Positions 1-11,639 of a stretch of DNA of 64,000 bases are shown in pieces. Numbering within the stretch: position 1 is the first letter of the stretch; every line of letters starts with the position of its first letter. The notes under the pieces were generated by a model, which made no database searches, had not been told where the DNA came from, and saw only the letters and a program-made list of their open reading frames with translations. Origin of the DNA: Hyphodiscus hymeniophilus (taxonomy: Eukaryota > Ascomycota > Leotiomycetes > Helotiales > Hyphodiscaceae). The stretch is taken from positions 1,054,001 to 1,118,000 of the forward strand of contig VNKQ01000011.1 in the NCBI GenBank assembly GCA_016508695.1. The letters run 5' to 3'. The translations under genes were made by a program, and so were the position numbers.

Positions 1-111
1 CTACTCTGTGCTTCGACCTAGTACTCGGCTGGGACTCATAATCCAGTGGGGTAGGCAGCTCCTCGCCAAAGCCCTGCAGGACTATGTAACAACATTTTTC
101 AACGCAACAGA

Positions 112-381
112 TTAGAACTTCCGACTCACGTGAATCTCCGCATAGGGTGCCAAAGAAAAGGCCGCCAGCTGTGTGTTCTCCTCGTCAGCAGCCTCGATGG
201 GCACAGCTTGGACGCTGCCAAACTTCAAAGTGAGCTTCTGTGACAAGGGGGGGATTCCCGTCACAGGCTCCAGTCTGGCTTTCAATTGGCCGATGGTCCA
301 TGATGGGGTGATGCGACGTTCAGAAGAAGAATTGGACGAAGTGACTAAGAGGGGAATGTCCCCAGCCGTTTGCAAACTCAT
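112..381 (-). CDS. alf1: Tubulin-folding cofactor B, first exon only (partial)
   Basis: Starts at ATG 379-381 and encodes about 85 residues with the ubiquitin-like N-terminal fold of tubulin-folding cofactor B: a beta-strand start (DIPLLVTSSNSSSERRI), the helix signature WTIGQLKARLEPVTGIP, and a QKLTLKF strand. The family captures alpha-tubulin in the cytosol during tubulin heterodimer assembly and ends in a CAP-Gly domain, absent here. After ...AEIH the frame meets GTGAGT, a splice donor, so the exon probably ends near 119 and the rest lies beyond the left edge. The remaining bases (1-118) do not show the expected second-exon protein, so they are either intron or the gene is broken. Family call from general resemblance; moderate confidence. 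Confidence 0.6.
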   Translation of the reverse strand: MSLQTAGDIPLLVTSSNSSSERRITPSWTIGQLKARLEPVTGIPPLSQKLTLKFGSVQAVPIEAADEENTQLAAFSLAPYAEIHVSRKF

Positions 382-3300
382 GGCTGCAAGGCAGGATGGG
401 TGGAGGTTGATGCGAGTTTAGTGGCTCGAGAGGCGTAATGTGGGGGAGGTATTGAAGTGTGGAGATGATGGTGCAATCAATATATTGCTATCGTCGCGCC
501 AAATTCCCCAGATTTGAGAAGCAGAGTCCCAGGTGAGGGCTCTGGGTGCGTTCAGAAAATTCCTCAGTATCAAGGTCCACGGATAGTTTGGTGATGTGAC
601 TCTGACTCTAGACAGAAGCTGGAGTAAATTTCAGCCTCGACGTGACACGATACAGACTACAGTACCTGAACAAGCAGGCAGGACAGGAGTTCAGGGTGGT
701 TGGTGGACTGGATTCTGGGTTTGTCTTTCTGGCCGATGCGGAGATGATGAACAGACGGACGATACGCCGATACCAGATTGCGAGATGGAGAGGGGTTCTT
801 CGCATGAGCTTGGGGAAATGGTTGATCTGAAATCCGAATCAATATTATTGTCACCTGATCTTCGTGTTGGATCGTAGATGCAGGAACAGGACCAGGAACT
901 GGAAAAGGAGCTCAACTTCCCAACTCGCAGGAAAAGTCGAAATCGGGGGCGAGCGGTTCAGCGAATCAAATGTACAAGTACAGTACGACAGCTACGAGCC
1001 TACGAGTGTGTACTTTAGTACTCGGTACAGTAGTGGCAAAATAGCAAAACTCACCAGCCACAGCCACAACTACAGTAAGGTACCGAAAGCACTTACTCTC
1101 ACTACCGGTATCCTCGTGTGTATATCCTGTAGCATTCGCCCTCCTATTTTCCAGGAGCATCTCGACTCTTTGAAATACCACTGTTTTCATAGTTCGAAAA
1201 GATACGATTTAGAACGTTTCGAGACTCATGCTAAAAGATACTTACACACTTAACACCCCCTAGCACGCCACCCCTCCTCCGCTTGTGGGTGGCGTATACA
1301 TATTTATCTAGCCAGGATGGAGTCGCATATCTATGTAGATGTCTTTCGAATTCGACTTCCACTTTAACTCACCACCATGTTTACCAGCCACCATCTCATT
1401 CAGGCACCTTACCTCCTCGCCCCAACCAACATCCTCGCCCTCCTGCGCTTCTCCGAACCTCGAAGACATAAACGAATGCATCCCACAATTGTACGTATGA
1501 CCTTCCCCCGTTCATCGATGCTCTACCCTGCTATCTGATCTCTTACTAAATCTCTATAGAGAACCTCCGTGGTCTGATGTGGTCATTCCTGCGAAAAACC
1601 GATTCATTCGGTTTCATATCTCACGTTGAAAATTCCTGGCACGTTTCGCGCCTTATTGGTCAATCGCCGTTTGTCGGTCAGCATTGTCAACTTTGCTCTA
1701 TTGGACAACAATGGCATTCGGCATGAATCTTGCTGGTCCCTGCATTATCAAGGCTGCCTTTGTTCTCAAACACTTTGCAGAACACATCCATTGTCAGAAG
1801 CATGACCTTGCAATTGCGACGCTGCTTCCCCAGCATGTCCAAATTGGGGGTTCTTCACCGCTCAAACAAACAGGGGTTCCGACTCTTGAGACGCTTTGCA
1901 GCCAGCCCCGTGAAGCCAGTAGGAGCACATCCCCAAGTCCCAAAAATAGCTTTCTCTCTCTCCCTGTCCACAAGGGAGGCCCAGTGAGTGAGCAAGTAAT
2001 ATTGCACCCTCTTTCTTTGTGTGTTTGTTGCACTCGAGGCGTAATAGCTACATCAGTGGGGAGAGAAAACAGACAAAACACACAAAAACCCACAGATCAC
2101 ATATACGCTACTAAGGCATAACATCGGCTGTGTGCCGAATGATGATCGGCCAAGGCTTTCTGGTTTCCTATCCCCATTTCCAAAACCCATGTGTCACTCT
2201 ATACAACAATTCGCATTATCCAAAAAACAAACGAACGAATCCACAGCGGCGTCCAGCATGCAGAAGCAGCCCATGCCACCTTCGACTTATCACAAGTCAT
2301 GGCTCCGAGTTACGTGCAGAACAAAGCAGTGACAGCGCAGTCTTTACCCTCCATTTGGGCCTGCTAATGCACGGAATATGCTTGTTTGCGAGCTACTCTT
2401 CAGGAACGTGTACCAAATCGCAAGCCATCCGATGATCTCGACGTCCTTCCGAATCTCCACAGGTGCTACACCATCACAGATTAAATAAAAATGCCTGCAG
2501 AAGTGTGCGCATTTTCACCGCCATGAAGGCACCTATCAGACATGATATTGATGAGATGCCGTCATACAAAACGCCTCGTTCGCTCCTTGAGTTGGTTCTT
2601 TCCGAACTACTCGTGACCTCTCCTCCGCCGGACATTGTCGAGTTCTTTACACCTCCATGAGTCAGTCACATACCACACCGTGTAGCCGTCTCACATGATT
2701 CGTGCATATTCACCGCCAGATGTGAGGTCCCGAATACATCAATGGGACAATGAGCAAGCGCATTTGATTGTACCCTTTGTATTGGTGGCGACGGATTCCA
2801 CATACAAACGGAGAACATCTCATGATGCTCGGATTGGGCTACGGACAACGCAACATCATTGATTTGTTTAGGCACCAAAGTTTCGAGGCTATTCCTGTAC
2901 AGAACGTAAATGGACCAAGGCTGGGAGCCAGAAAGCTGGCCTAATCCACACCCGAGAAGCAGCATCGGTGGCTTCAAGCTGTGCCCAGATCCGGTCACTC
3001 GACTACCTTGGAGATCAGATTCATGACAGCTTCCCTAGAGTTCTATAAGCCGAGCAGCCATGGAGATCATACACCTTGATCCTTGGTCTCTGAAGTCAGT
3101 ACCCTTGCAAACTTGACCGCCAGTTCATCGACCGAAGACGGCAATCCAAGCAATATCTGAAGTGTTTGTGTTTAGTACTGGATTCCAGTTGGACCCAATC
3201 CGTGAGTCTTGTCTTTCGGGGAAGAAGAAGCTCTACACATGCTATTGATTACGCTTCACATTGCAACAATAGACGTCTGTGATGTTCAGAGTGCGCACAG

Positions 3301-4080
3301 ACATGCGCCCAAAACGGCGCCCGAGGGGTCGCACAGCAGTCTGAGGATCATATAAGAGTTTCAAACGCCCCCGCGGCTAGTTTCAACCGTGTTTTCCGCT
3401 TTATCCACTGAACTGCGCCATTGTGGCAGAGCCTGGATAGGGACAATACTCTCACGTTCATGTTCATGCATGAAGTCGTGTCCACCTCTTCCTCCACACC
3501 AGCTTCACCCCTGCTGACTCCCCCACTATGGGCACACTCTATCCGCATCTTTGCATCGCGCATCCTCCCGACAGCCTGTCCAATACACACCCATGTACCA
3601 GCTTGAAGATCATGACTTCGAACAAGTTCCTTGCACTTTTTCAATCTCGACAAGCAAATTCTCAACGTACTGGCCCGTTGCCGCTACCCATCTCTGCTCC
3701 CATCTCGTCTCATCTTTTGCGATTGGTTAGATCCAAGCGGCGTCTTGCCAATCACACTGATGGATAACACGGTCTAAGGAAGCCACGATCATTTTCTTCA
3801 AAGCTTGAAATAGGAACACCATCCTCGTCAGAAGTGGCTCTTTCGTCTCAAGATTCCATTACCGAACAGACCCAGCCATCAAGCATAGAAGCATCAACGT
3901 CTTTGTTCCACGCCGAAGCTTTTATCTCATCTGCTCGACGGTCTTTCAGTGCTGTTAAACACACCAGAAGGAATAGGGTCATCTAATCTCGGCGCCCATT
4001 TTCTCTCGTTCGTCGCGCCTGACAACGACAAGGCTTTGCATTACTCTGCAAGATCTACACGGCAACGACACAACCCCTAC
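382..4080. other. Long stretch without a supported gene
   Basis: About 3.7 kb with only short, overlapping open frames lacking recognisable domains. The one weak candidate is a two-exon peptide on the plus strand starting at ATG 1377 (exon to about 1490, GTACGT donor, acceptor just before 1563, stop near 1725, about 90 residues including LRGLMWSFLRKTDSFGF); it has no known family. The last 250 bases before the Myb gene look like 5' leader, without an in-frame ATG. Confidence 0.5.
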
Positions 4081-4085
4081 AGACC

Positions 4086-5329
4086 GTGCACGACTTCGCA
4101 CATGATCCGTCAACCCTGACGGTATCGGCAATTCAGACCGTCATCGTGGATATCTCCCTCCTCCTCAAGAATCCGGACTCAAATGAGTCTACATCCTCCT
4201 CACCAATCCAAACGCCGCACACGAGATCATCTTCGGCTCCGTCAGTAAACCTCGAACCAGAGCATCCTTCCTATGCCACGGCTAGCGCTGGGCCGAGTGG
4301 GAAGCGCGGCATGCCTCCCCATCCAGGAGAGTCTCCTGCTAAGAAGCAAAGCAAGTGGTCTGCGGAAGAGGATGCTCTCATAATCGACTTGAGAGGAGGT
4401 GGAATGAAGTGGGAGGACATCTCAAAGAGACTTCCTGGACGAAGTGCGATAAGCTGTCGTCTGCACTACCAGAACTACTTAGAACGACGAAGCGAGTGGG
4501 ATGAAGAGCGCAAGAACAAGCTTGCAAGACTATACGAAAGGTAGACCCTCCGATCCAAAAGAGAGTTCAACTATACAACATTCTACCTGACCTTTTCATC
4601 CTCGATCTGATGAACGTTCGTTTTGTTCCATTTCTCAAACAAGTACTTACATTGTCCAGATTCAAACCAGAGATGTGGTCTAAAGTCGCGGAAGAAATGG
4701 CAGTTCCGTGGCGAGCAGCAGAAGCAATGCACTGGCAACTCGGCGAGGCAGAGATGGCGCGACGAGCAGGAGTAGTCCCCTTCTCACTTTCCAACATCGC
4801 AGTTGATGCCCCTCAACCAGGTCATCGCTCTTCACCAACCCTAGGCCACGTCCACAGCGAGTCGCACTCTAGCGCCATCAGCGGCACAGGATCAAGCAAT
4901 GGATCCCGGTACAGTCGGCCGTCGACATCGCATTCTCACAGTAGCTCGAGAGGAAGTGGAAGTAACTCTGGAAGAACCATTGCAGCGAGGAGAGATAGTA
5001 CACCGAGGTCCGTACCTCCTGTGAGTCCAAGTGATGGGTATGTTTTGGCAGCAATTGGAGTGCCGACGACTATGGGTATAGGGCAAGGACAAGGGCAGGG
5101 AGGCCAGATGCTGCCGAGCGTGGCTGAGATGACGACCGGTGTCAGTCCGTACAGCACACCTGCGTATACAATGTCGATGCCGATGTCAATGCCCATGGGA
5201 GGAAGCTATCCAAGTCCGGGCCCGCTGTTACCAGCAATCAGTTCGATGGGCTTTGGAATTCGACCAGATGCCAAGAGACGAGCGAGTCCAGAGATTTTTC
5301 CAGGGGAGATGAGTCGTCCCAGACAATAG
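4086..5329 (+). CDS. Myb/SANT-domain DNA-binding protein
   Basis: Putative nuclear DNA-binding regulator. Exon 1 runs to 4540 (donor GTAGAC), exon 2 is 4660-5329; splicing rebuilds the continuous helix ...LARLYERFKPEMWSKVAEEM. The Myb repeat begins at KWSAEEDALIIDLRGGGMKW, continues through the recognition-helix segment LPGRSAISCRLHYQNYLERR, and is followed by a second tryptophan-rich helical unit (MWSKVAEEMAVPWRAAEAMHWQLGE). The N-terminus is Ser/Pro-rich (SSSPIQTPHTRSSSAP) and the C-terminus is disordered with SSRGSGSNSG, GQGQGQGG and MSMPMSMPM tracts. Oddity: the frame opens after a stop at 4020 but has no ATG before 4311; position 4086 is a GTG. A 5' exon was missed, translation starts at a non-AUG, or initiation is at 4311, which still keeps the whole Myb domain. 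Domain call is firm, the 5' end is not. Confidence 0.85.
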
Positions 5330-5840
5330 GAAGGTGTGTAGATGGTTAAGTGGTTTCTAATTACGGCGTTGCAAGACATTTCTGGACTATTGGTGATAGA
5401 CTTCCAGATGACCGAAGTTAGCGTTTGTTCCAACACTAGGCATGAGCATTGGGATAGCATTGCATGAGATAACGGCCTTGGTAATTGCGTTTGATAGCAT
5501 GGGGGTTCGGAGAACATGGTGTTTGGATCTCTAGCGGATTCCCTTCTGGATTGTATTAGGATGTCTGTACAACATGCCCTTGATTCCTCTCAAAAGCGTG
5601 AATCTGGCGAAGCTTCTTGTTCGTCCGCTATCCCTCTTCCAAGAAAATAACACCAGGGTATCTGCAAGTAGCGGATTACCACCTCTGTGGATTTCCCCAG
5701 TCCGGTCGACTCCAATTTTCTTGGACGGTTATTTAGCAACGCTGAGTGAACTGATTAAGCCATCCAAATGGCTATCCGAGGTCAACAGGTCTGTATCCAA
5801 TGACCCAGATTTCGTTATCAATCGTTACTGGTCCAAAACT
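5330..5840. other. Convergent intergenic gap
   Basis: Separates the 3' ends of the Myb gene (plus) and trm9 (minus). Short frames here have no domain similarity that I recognise. Presumably the two 3' untranslated regions. Confidence 0.5.
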
Positions 5841-6536
5841 TCAAGTCGCGCAAATTGCCCACCAATTGTCTTTCTCATAGCCTGACTCGACTACCTTCCC
5901 ACCGACCGCCGCAACATCTTTCTCCAACTCCCCCTCGCGATATAAATGATAATATCTCTGAAACGTCTGCTGCGTCTCCCCATCCCCACCCGCAATTTTC
6001 TTCCCAATCTTCATAACCCACGGAACCATAACGTCTTGCTCATCCCCCTCTTCCCAGCCCCTCCTGCTCCCCTTCTGTTCCAAAGCCCAACAATAAACCA
6101 ACGCCTTCCCACCCACCCTCAAACACCCCAGAATCTCTTCGATGGCCTCCCTCCTCCTCTCCGCCGTACTCAAATGATGCACCATGGCAATGCTAATGGC
6201 GAAATCAAACCTTCCCTTCCCTCTAGATTGGTAGGGAAGGCTCAGAGTATCTGCCACCACAACATCACTCGGCTCATGCTGTCCTGCGATCTTGACGAGA
6301 TTCGAAGAGCGATCAGAGCCAATTATGAAGACATCGTCATTGACGGCGAGGTATTTCCCATTCCCGCATCCTACATCTAGACCGATGGAGCCTGGTGGAA
6401 AAGATTGCAGGAAGCGCTCGACGATCGGCCAGGGCTTATATCTAGTGGAGGAAAAATGGGAAGCGATGGATTCGTAGACGGCGTGAACGTTTTGCTCTTC
6501 GTACTGCACTGCATTTTCTGTGTCCGGGACAGCCAT
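5841..6536 (-). CDS. trm9: tRNA (carboxymethyluridine-34 5-O)-methyltransferase Trm9
   Basis: Intact single-exon gene of 231 residues. Trm9 uses S-adenosylmethionine, with Trm112 as partner, to make the final methylation of mcm5U at the tRNA wobble position. The start MAVPDTENAV...YEEQNVHAVYESIA and the segment HFSSTRYKPWPIVERFL are typical of the family; motif I of the Rossmann fold is GLDVGCGNGKYL (residues 52-63), followed by IIGSDRS, the acidic strand FDFAISIAMVHHLS, and the C-terminal RYYHLYREGELE block that closes the Trm9/ALKBH8 methyltransferase domain. The frame is open upstream to 6653, but the methionine at 6534-6536 fits the family length and N-terminal sequence. It converges on the Myb gene. 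Confidence 0.93.
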   Translation of the reverse strand: MAVPDTENAVQYEEQNVHAVYESIASHFSSTRYKPWPIVERFLQSFPPGSIGLDVGCGNGKYLAVNDDVFIIGSDRSSNLVKIAGQHEPSDVVVADTLSLPYQSRGKGRFDFAISIAMVHHLSTAERRREAIEEILGCLRVGGKALVYCWALEQKGSRRGWEEGDEQDVMVPWVMKIGKKIAGGDGETQQTFQRYYHLYREGELEKDVAAVGGKVVESGYEKDNWWAICAT

Positions 6537-7637
6537 CGGCTCAAGATGTCTCTTTTCGTCGAAAGAGATTTGAATTGTACAAGAAGTGCATGATGGAAAT
6601 GTTTCGTCGAAAAAAAGGTCAGAGTTGACGAACAGACATCGGGAAGCAGCCAATAATTCGGTTAGAATGGTCGGCTCCGAGATTAACTAAGCTGAATTTG
6701 GCTGACCTCGGGCGGTGAGAGATAAAATTTGGGGATGATGGATATTCTTCTCGGACGACTTTTCACGCACTACTTCCATTTCGAGACGATGGTACCTCGA
6801 TTACTCCAGTAGCATTCAATACATACTTTGAGACATAGGATGAAATCTCTTCAATATCTCAGCTTCGTATCTTAAGGCTCTTCGGACACCTTAGTAAACT
6901 ATCAATCACACAAACCCGATACCAACAGTGCATTTCGGAATCTCGAAGATCAATCACCAACCGCCCCGATGCCATTTTCAAATATCATTCAAGGAAATAC
7001 GCCTGATCAGCTCCAGAGGGAGCACATTATTCTGATTTACATATTACGAGGATTTTAGTTCGGAATTGAGGGCGCACACCGAGAAACCCAATATACGACA
7101 ATACAGTTATTGACTCTGGAGAGGTTGTAGAACAAAAGACAACAGACAAATTTTTTGCGTTGTACGGTTTTCGATCTATTACAGTGGGGCTGGGATTAAG
7201 CTGGGAGCTGAAGGGGAAGTCATCTTGACGCCAGCGTTGCCATATCAGGACCGCGAAAGGACTCAATAGCGCCATTGTCACCAAAGACATTGTGGAACAG
7301 AGAATAATAAATGGCAATTGCTATTGAGATTTTGGGAAGATAGGAGCTCTGTTTCGCTGAGTTTTTGGTGCGGCGGCATCGTATTGTCGCAGGATCACTA
7401 CAATACCAACACAATTGTTCCGCATCCACAATAGGAGCTCCAAACGCAGTCATGGGTCAACAACACTACTTGAAGAACTCTTCTCGCTCCTCCCCATCTT
7501 CTTTCCTAGTTTCCCAACGTCGATTAGAACGGAACCGCCCCAAGAATCCAAAACTTTACAAACATCGACCGGTTCACATTCATCCAGGACAGACTTCTCG
7601 ATTGCAGCATCACAGCATTTCACGATCTTCCGTGAAA
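6537..7637. other. Divergent promoter region between trm9 and the USP gene
   Basis: About 1.1 kb between divergently transcribed genes. The frame of the USP gene is open back to about 7365, so a longer N-terminus (ATG at 7452) cannot be excluded. Nothing else recognised. Confidence 0.45.
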
Positions 7638-8984
7638 ATGTCCTCCTCAGGCTCTCTGAAGCGTCCACACGACGATGACGATTGCCTGCAGCCTTTTAAA
7701 AAGGCCATTATCGAAATCCAAGATCCCGTTTTTGACGATTTCACCAAGCGTACCGAGTCTTCGTTGACCACCTCAGAGATCGGGCTTTACAATCTCCGAA
7801 GGCGAATTGCGAACTCGGTGGACGTTGTTGCAGAGAACAAGACCATGGTAAGTCTTAAATAAGCTATAACAATTCGCTCAAACCACCTGAACGATCCTCC
7901 AGATTAGCAAAGTCAAGAACGACTGGTCAGAGATGCCAACTATCGCCCAGAAGGGTATGGAAAATTTTACTGGCGCTATATGCTATCGGTTAAGCCTCCT
8001 TCAAGCGCTGATTCACCAGACTCTGTTTGTTCATTTTCTCCTGGATCTACATCGGCCAGAACACTGCGTTTCGGACTCCATCGCTGGATGTGTTGCTTGT
8101 TCTCTTAGACTCTTGGTTCTGGAATACTGGAAGCCCTCCTCAGCTCGGTCCGGAATCTCGAAAGTGCTTCGAGGCATGCATGCTGTCTTCTCATCGCTTG
8201 GTTGGGCTGCCGATGTTTGGTCTGGACACGCTGATCCGGAGGATCAATTGACCTGGATTATGAACATCTTAGAATCAGAGTTGCCTTCTTCGTAAGTCTC
8301 ACAGTCCAGATCCAGACGTCTCATTGATATAAATATTCAGGAGACTTCGCCTTTTAGAAGGATTTCTACTGCCAGTCAGGAGTGCCGTCGTCAGATGCCC
8401 ATGCGGGTATGAATCCCGAACTCAAAGTACGTGTTGGCTCTATTCAACTTTCGAAGGATCAAGACAGACCTGAAGCTGACACCTACCCAGGCCACCAGGA
8501 CTTTCCCCTAGCTATTGATATATTCCAAACCATAAAGGACCCAGACGCTACTCTTGCCACGTATCTGGAAAGGTACATGGTAGAGAAACTCAGCGACTAC
8601 CGTTGTGATGGATGTCAGGACGCCACGAAGGAGAAGGACCGGATACAGCTTATCACTCAAGCACCAGAAATCTTGGCCATACAGATCAAACGCATCGATC
8701 CCATAACAAAGAACAAGATCAAAAACCATGTCAATATCGACCCAATCCTGAACCTAAACTTCTACCGTGATTCTACTGTCAAAGATCAGCTCATTTATGA
8801 GCTGAATGCAGTGATCAAGCACAGAGGCGACGAAAAAGACGGTCACTATATCGCGTTCGCCAGAGGCCCTGATGGGGTATGGTCTCAGTACGACGACAGC
8901 CGAAGATTTACCTGTACCCTGGCCACTGCGACCAGTTCGATGGGCGACTTCACGCCATACTTGATGTGCTACCAACGAAAGTAG
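7638..8984 (+). CDS. USP-family (C19) ubiquitin hydrolase, divergent
   Basis: Four exons: 7638-7847, 7903-8291, 8341-8426, 8491-8984; 392 residues. A cysteine protease of the ubiquitin-specific protease fold. The Cys box is G88MENFTGAIC97YRLSLLQALIH, matching the GLxNxGNTCYxxxxLQ pattern with C97 as nucleophile; the His box is GH347YIAFARGPDGVWSQYDDS, with H347 and the aspartates of YDDS as acid/base pair. Between them are two zinc-ribbon half sites, RCPCGYESRT (end of exon 3) and YRCDGCQ (exon 4), which join only after splicing. Length is short for a USP and the Cys box carries one extra residue with an altered oxyanion region. The N-terminus is charged (LKRPHDDDDC), possibly nuclear. Start chosen for its GAAAATGTCC context. 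Confidence 0.82.
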
Positions 8985-10610
8985 ATCTGGTGGGCTATCT
9001 ATTTAACGAGACTGGGTGGAGGTTTGATACCAAGTATGAAAAAAGTTTGGGCACCCAGAGGAAGGATATCAAACCGCTCAGACCCGGTGACTATTTTAGG
9101 TTGCCAATATTATGAATAAACGCATTGAGCACAATTGACTCTCGATTGAGGGGCCAATAATTTTGTAGGTCTAAGTGATTGTCTTGAGTGAACGATGAGG
9201 ATTTGTTTCTCTTCCAGCCGCTGAGAGCGGTCGTTAGTGTCGACTCCTCAATCGCTCGATAAATGAACATGAATCAGGAAATATCCATGTCATGCAACAC
9301 CCGACTAACCTCTCCGGCTTGACTCATAAGTACTCTCGGGATGGTTTTCGAGAATCAAAATCCTTGGTTTCACCTTCACAGCACGGGTAATGTGCCCTTC
9401 TTCCTTATGGTCCAATGTGGCCTCCTAGCCGCTTCATAATCTTCCCACCTCTGCAAAAATATAGCCTCTACCTCGTGCGTCTGTTTTTGACATGTTTCCA
9501 GCTCCTTCCTGTTCGATGCACATGTCATCGTATGTAATACATAAGAAGGTTGAACAAGCAAATCTCGAAGATTCAGATACGCCGAGACATAACGAAGTCG
9601 CTTTCTGTCACTATTGCCAAGGACATAAAGAAACAACAGCAACTAAGCTCCAAGGAGTATAGAAGTTACAGTCTAGAGCAAAAGAATATGGGGGATAAAG
9701 GGGGGAAATGCAGGAGATGGAGGACCTCGGATGTGGCTGTACACTTTGGCGAACTTTCTTCTCAAAAGTTCATCAACGAAGTGGCATTTCCAGCTGACTG
9801 GATTGGGCTAGATGAGTGACGAAACCTCGCGTACTGAATTGTAAAAAACGCCAAGCTTGAAGGGCTCGAGATACAAGACCAACTCCAAGAGAATGAAGAT
9901 AAACACACGTTTGAGAGGAGGCCAGCTAAGTCGAGCGAGCTGTTCCGATATGATGTGACCCCACCAGAGTGGACATGATATATAGGATACTAAGGTATTA
10001 GCACTCGTGAAAGACTTAAAAGCCAATCAACTATAATAACATGCAGTGATAAGGGTTATGTGGGAACAGATGGCTCCGGTGATCTAAAGGATGACATAAA
10101 ATCTTGTCTCGCGAGTTCTCTTTAAAAGGCGGATACTGATTTGGAGGGTGATGAGTTAAAGGGCTATGGTTTGGTAACAGACACACGATGCATGCAGACT
10201 GACAAGGGAGTTACGGAAAAGAATTAGTTGGAAAGCCGCAGAAATGCTCACTAAATACTTAAAAGATTTTCAAGAGATCCCCAGTTTATGAGCGAGTAAT
10301 AGCTACTAACTATTCAATGTGACGAGGAAACAATTCAGATCCAAAAGGGCTAACTCGATAAACGAATAGAGGTTCGAGTTGTCCAAAAGTACGAATTGGA
10401 CAGGAGCTTGTAAACCAATCAATCAATCAATCCTCGTACGAGGAGTTAAACATTTGAGAGTGTGGAAGAGGAAAGGAAACATCGTCTAGAGTGATTCTGT
10501 GAAAAAGGCCCAAAGACACGAAGAGCTCCGTTCATCGGTAAAGTATATCTTACGTGGCATGATATAAAATCCTTTGATGTCGAATTTTGTGCACGGTGAC
10601 CTCCGGTTCA
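8985..10610. other. Convergent gap between USP and WLM genes
   Basis: About 1.6 kb between two 3' ends. Contains a short AATC tandem run near 10414-10433 and scattered small frames (for example 9376-9642, minus) without recognisable domains. I see no gene. Confidence 0.5.
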
Positions 10611-11639
10611 TCATCCCGAGCCACTTCCAGCGCCTTCGCTTTGTCCACCCTGCTCCAGTCTTCGTTTCAGTCTCTCCTCCGCCGCCTTTGCCAGGACCTC
10701 TCTCCTACTCATACCCTGACTCGAAGTCGATCCAGCACTCTCCACATTTCCAGCACTTCCCGCACCAAGTACGAACTCGCCACCACTCCATCCACCATGA
10801 TCATCGACTTCATTCCCATAGTACTCGTCTTCACCCAAACTATGACCTCCACTCTTCCAATCCGCCCCTTCAACCTCTTTCTCGATCTGCTTACATAGAT
10901 CCCAGAAATTCCGATCATGCGGTCCCCAAACATTATGCGCCATCTCATGGCATAACGTCTTCCGAATAGTCTTGTAATCCCTATATCCATCATATGCATC
11001 GGTTCTCAACCGCAACTCAATGACCTCTCCCCGATTTCGGTTCAAGCCCAGAGTTCTTGTCGTGCCTTCATGATTCGATTGGGTGTGCTCGACCGGATTC
11101 ATCTCGGTAAGCAAAGGAACAGTGAATTTATGCTTCCGCATCGCAGCCTTGATGCCCGCATCATCCTTCAATCGTTGAAGGAATTGCAAACTCCGTGAAG
11201 GATTCGGAAGGTAGGGAAGAGGCCGTAGAATGGTGAATGTGTATTGTGCTTCTTCTTGTTCTTTCTTCCAATCGTGCGTCTTGTACGCCTTGACTTTCTG
11301 GACTGGCCGCACGCGATTGACGTATCGGGCTACGTCGTTGGCTGCTTGTGCGATGGATAAGACTTCTGTAGCAGTGCTACCTATGAGATTGATCTTCTTG
11401 TTCGCTATTGAGGAGAGGAGCAGAGAGGGATTTTTGAAGGGGGGTTTGAGGAGGCCGAGTTTCGAGATCATGAATTTCTGGTTCGGCTGCGGGATGGAGA
11501 GGTCTTCTGCGACAGCGTATGATAGGTCTAGTATCGTGGCTTCAGCAGGAAAAGAGAAGCTGTGGGGTTTTCCGTGGTGGTCCAAGGTAACTAAGACCTG
11601 ACTGTCAGTAGACATGGTATTGGAAGTATCAGTGGCCAT
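10611..11639 (-). CDS. Ubiquitin-like/WLM-domain metalloprotease
   Basis: Single exon, 342 residues. The N-terminal third is a ubiquitin-like fold (VLVTLDHHGKPHSFSFPAEATILDL ... KFMISKLGLLKPPFK); the second half is the WLM (Wss1-like metalloprotease) domain with zinc site H231EMAH235, third ligand H241 in NVWGPHDRNFWDL, and the preceding helix YKTIRKTLC. The C-terminus is Gly/Ser-rich and low complexity. This Ubl-WLM order matches fungal ubiquitin/metalloprotease fusion proteins (S. pombe has one); Wss1 itself clears DNA-protein crosslinks and SUMO conjugates, so a related clearance role is likely but inferred. Start is the first ATG; a second lies nine codons in. Divergent from erd2 with about 400 bp between starts. 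Confidence 0.87.
   Translation of the reverse strand: MATDTSNTMSTDSQVLVTLDHHGKPHSFSFPAEATILDLSYAVAEDLSIPQPNQKFMISKLGLLKPPFKNPSLLLSSIANKKINLIGSTATEVLSIAQAANDVARYVNRVRPVQKVKAYKTHDWKKEQEEAQYTFTILRPLPYLPNPSRSLQFLQRLKDDAGIKAAMRKHKFTVPLLTEMNPVEHTQSNHEGTTRTLGLNRNRGEVIELRLRTDAYDGYRDYKTIRKTLCHEMAHNVWGPHDRNFWDLCKQIEKEVEGADWKSGGHSLGEDEYYGNEVDDHGGWSGGEFVLGAGSAGNVESAGSTSSQGMSRREVLAKAAEERLKRRLEQGGQSEGAGSGSG

Noticed and set aside
5574..5885. 103-codon plus-strand frame overlapping the trm9 3' end
   Set aside because: No domain; overlaps a well-supported gene on the other strand.
9376..9642. 88-codon minus-strand frame between USP and WLM genes
   Set aside because: No convincing start or domain; too short to support.
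10414..10433. AATC tandem run
   Set aside because: Short simple repeat without context; not informative.
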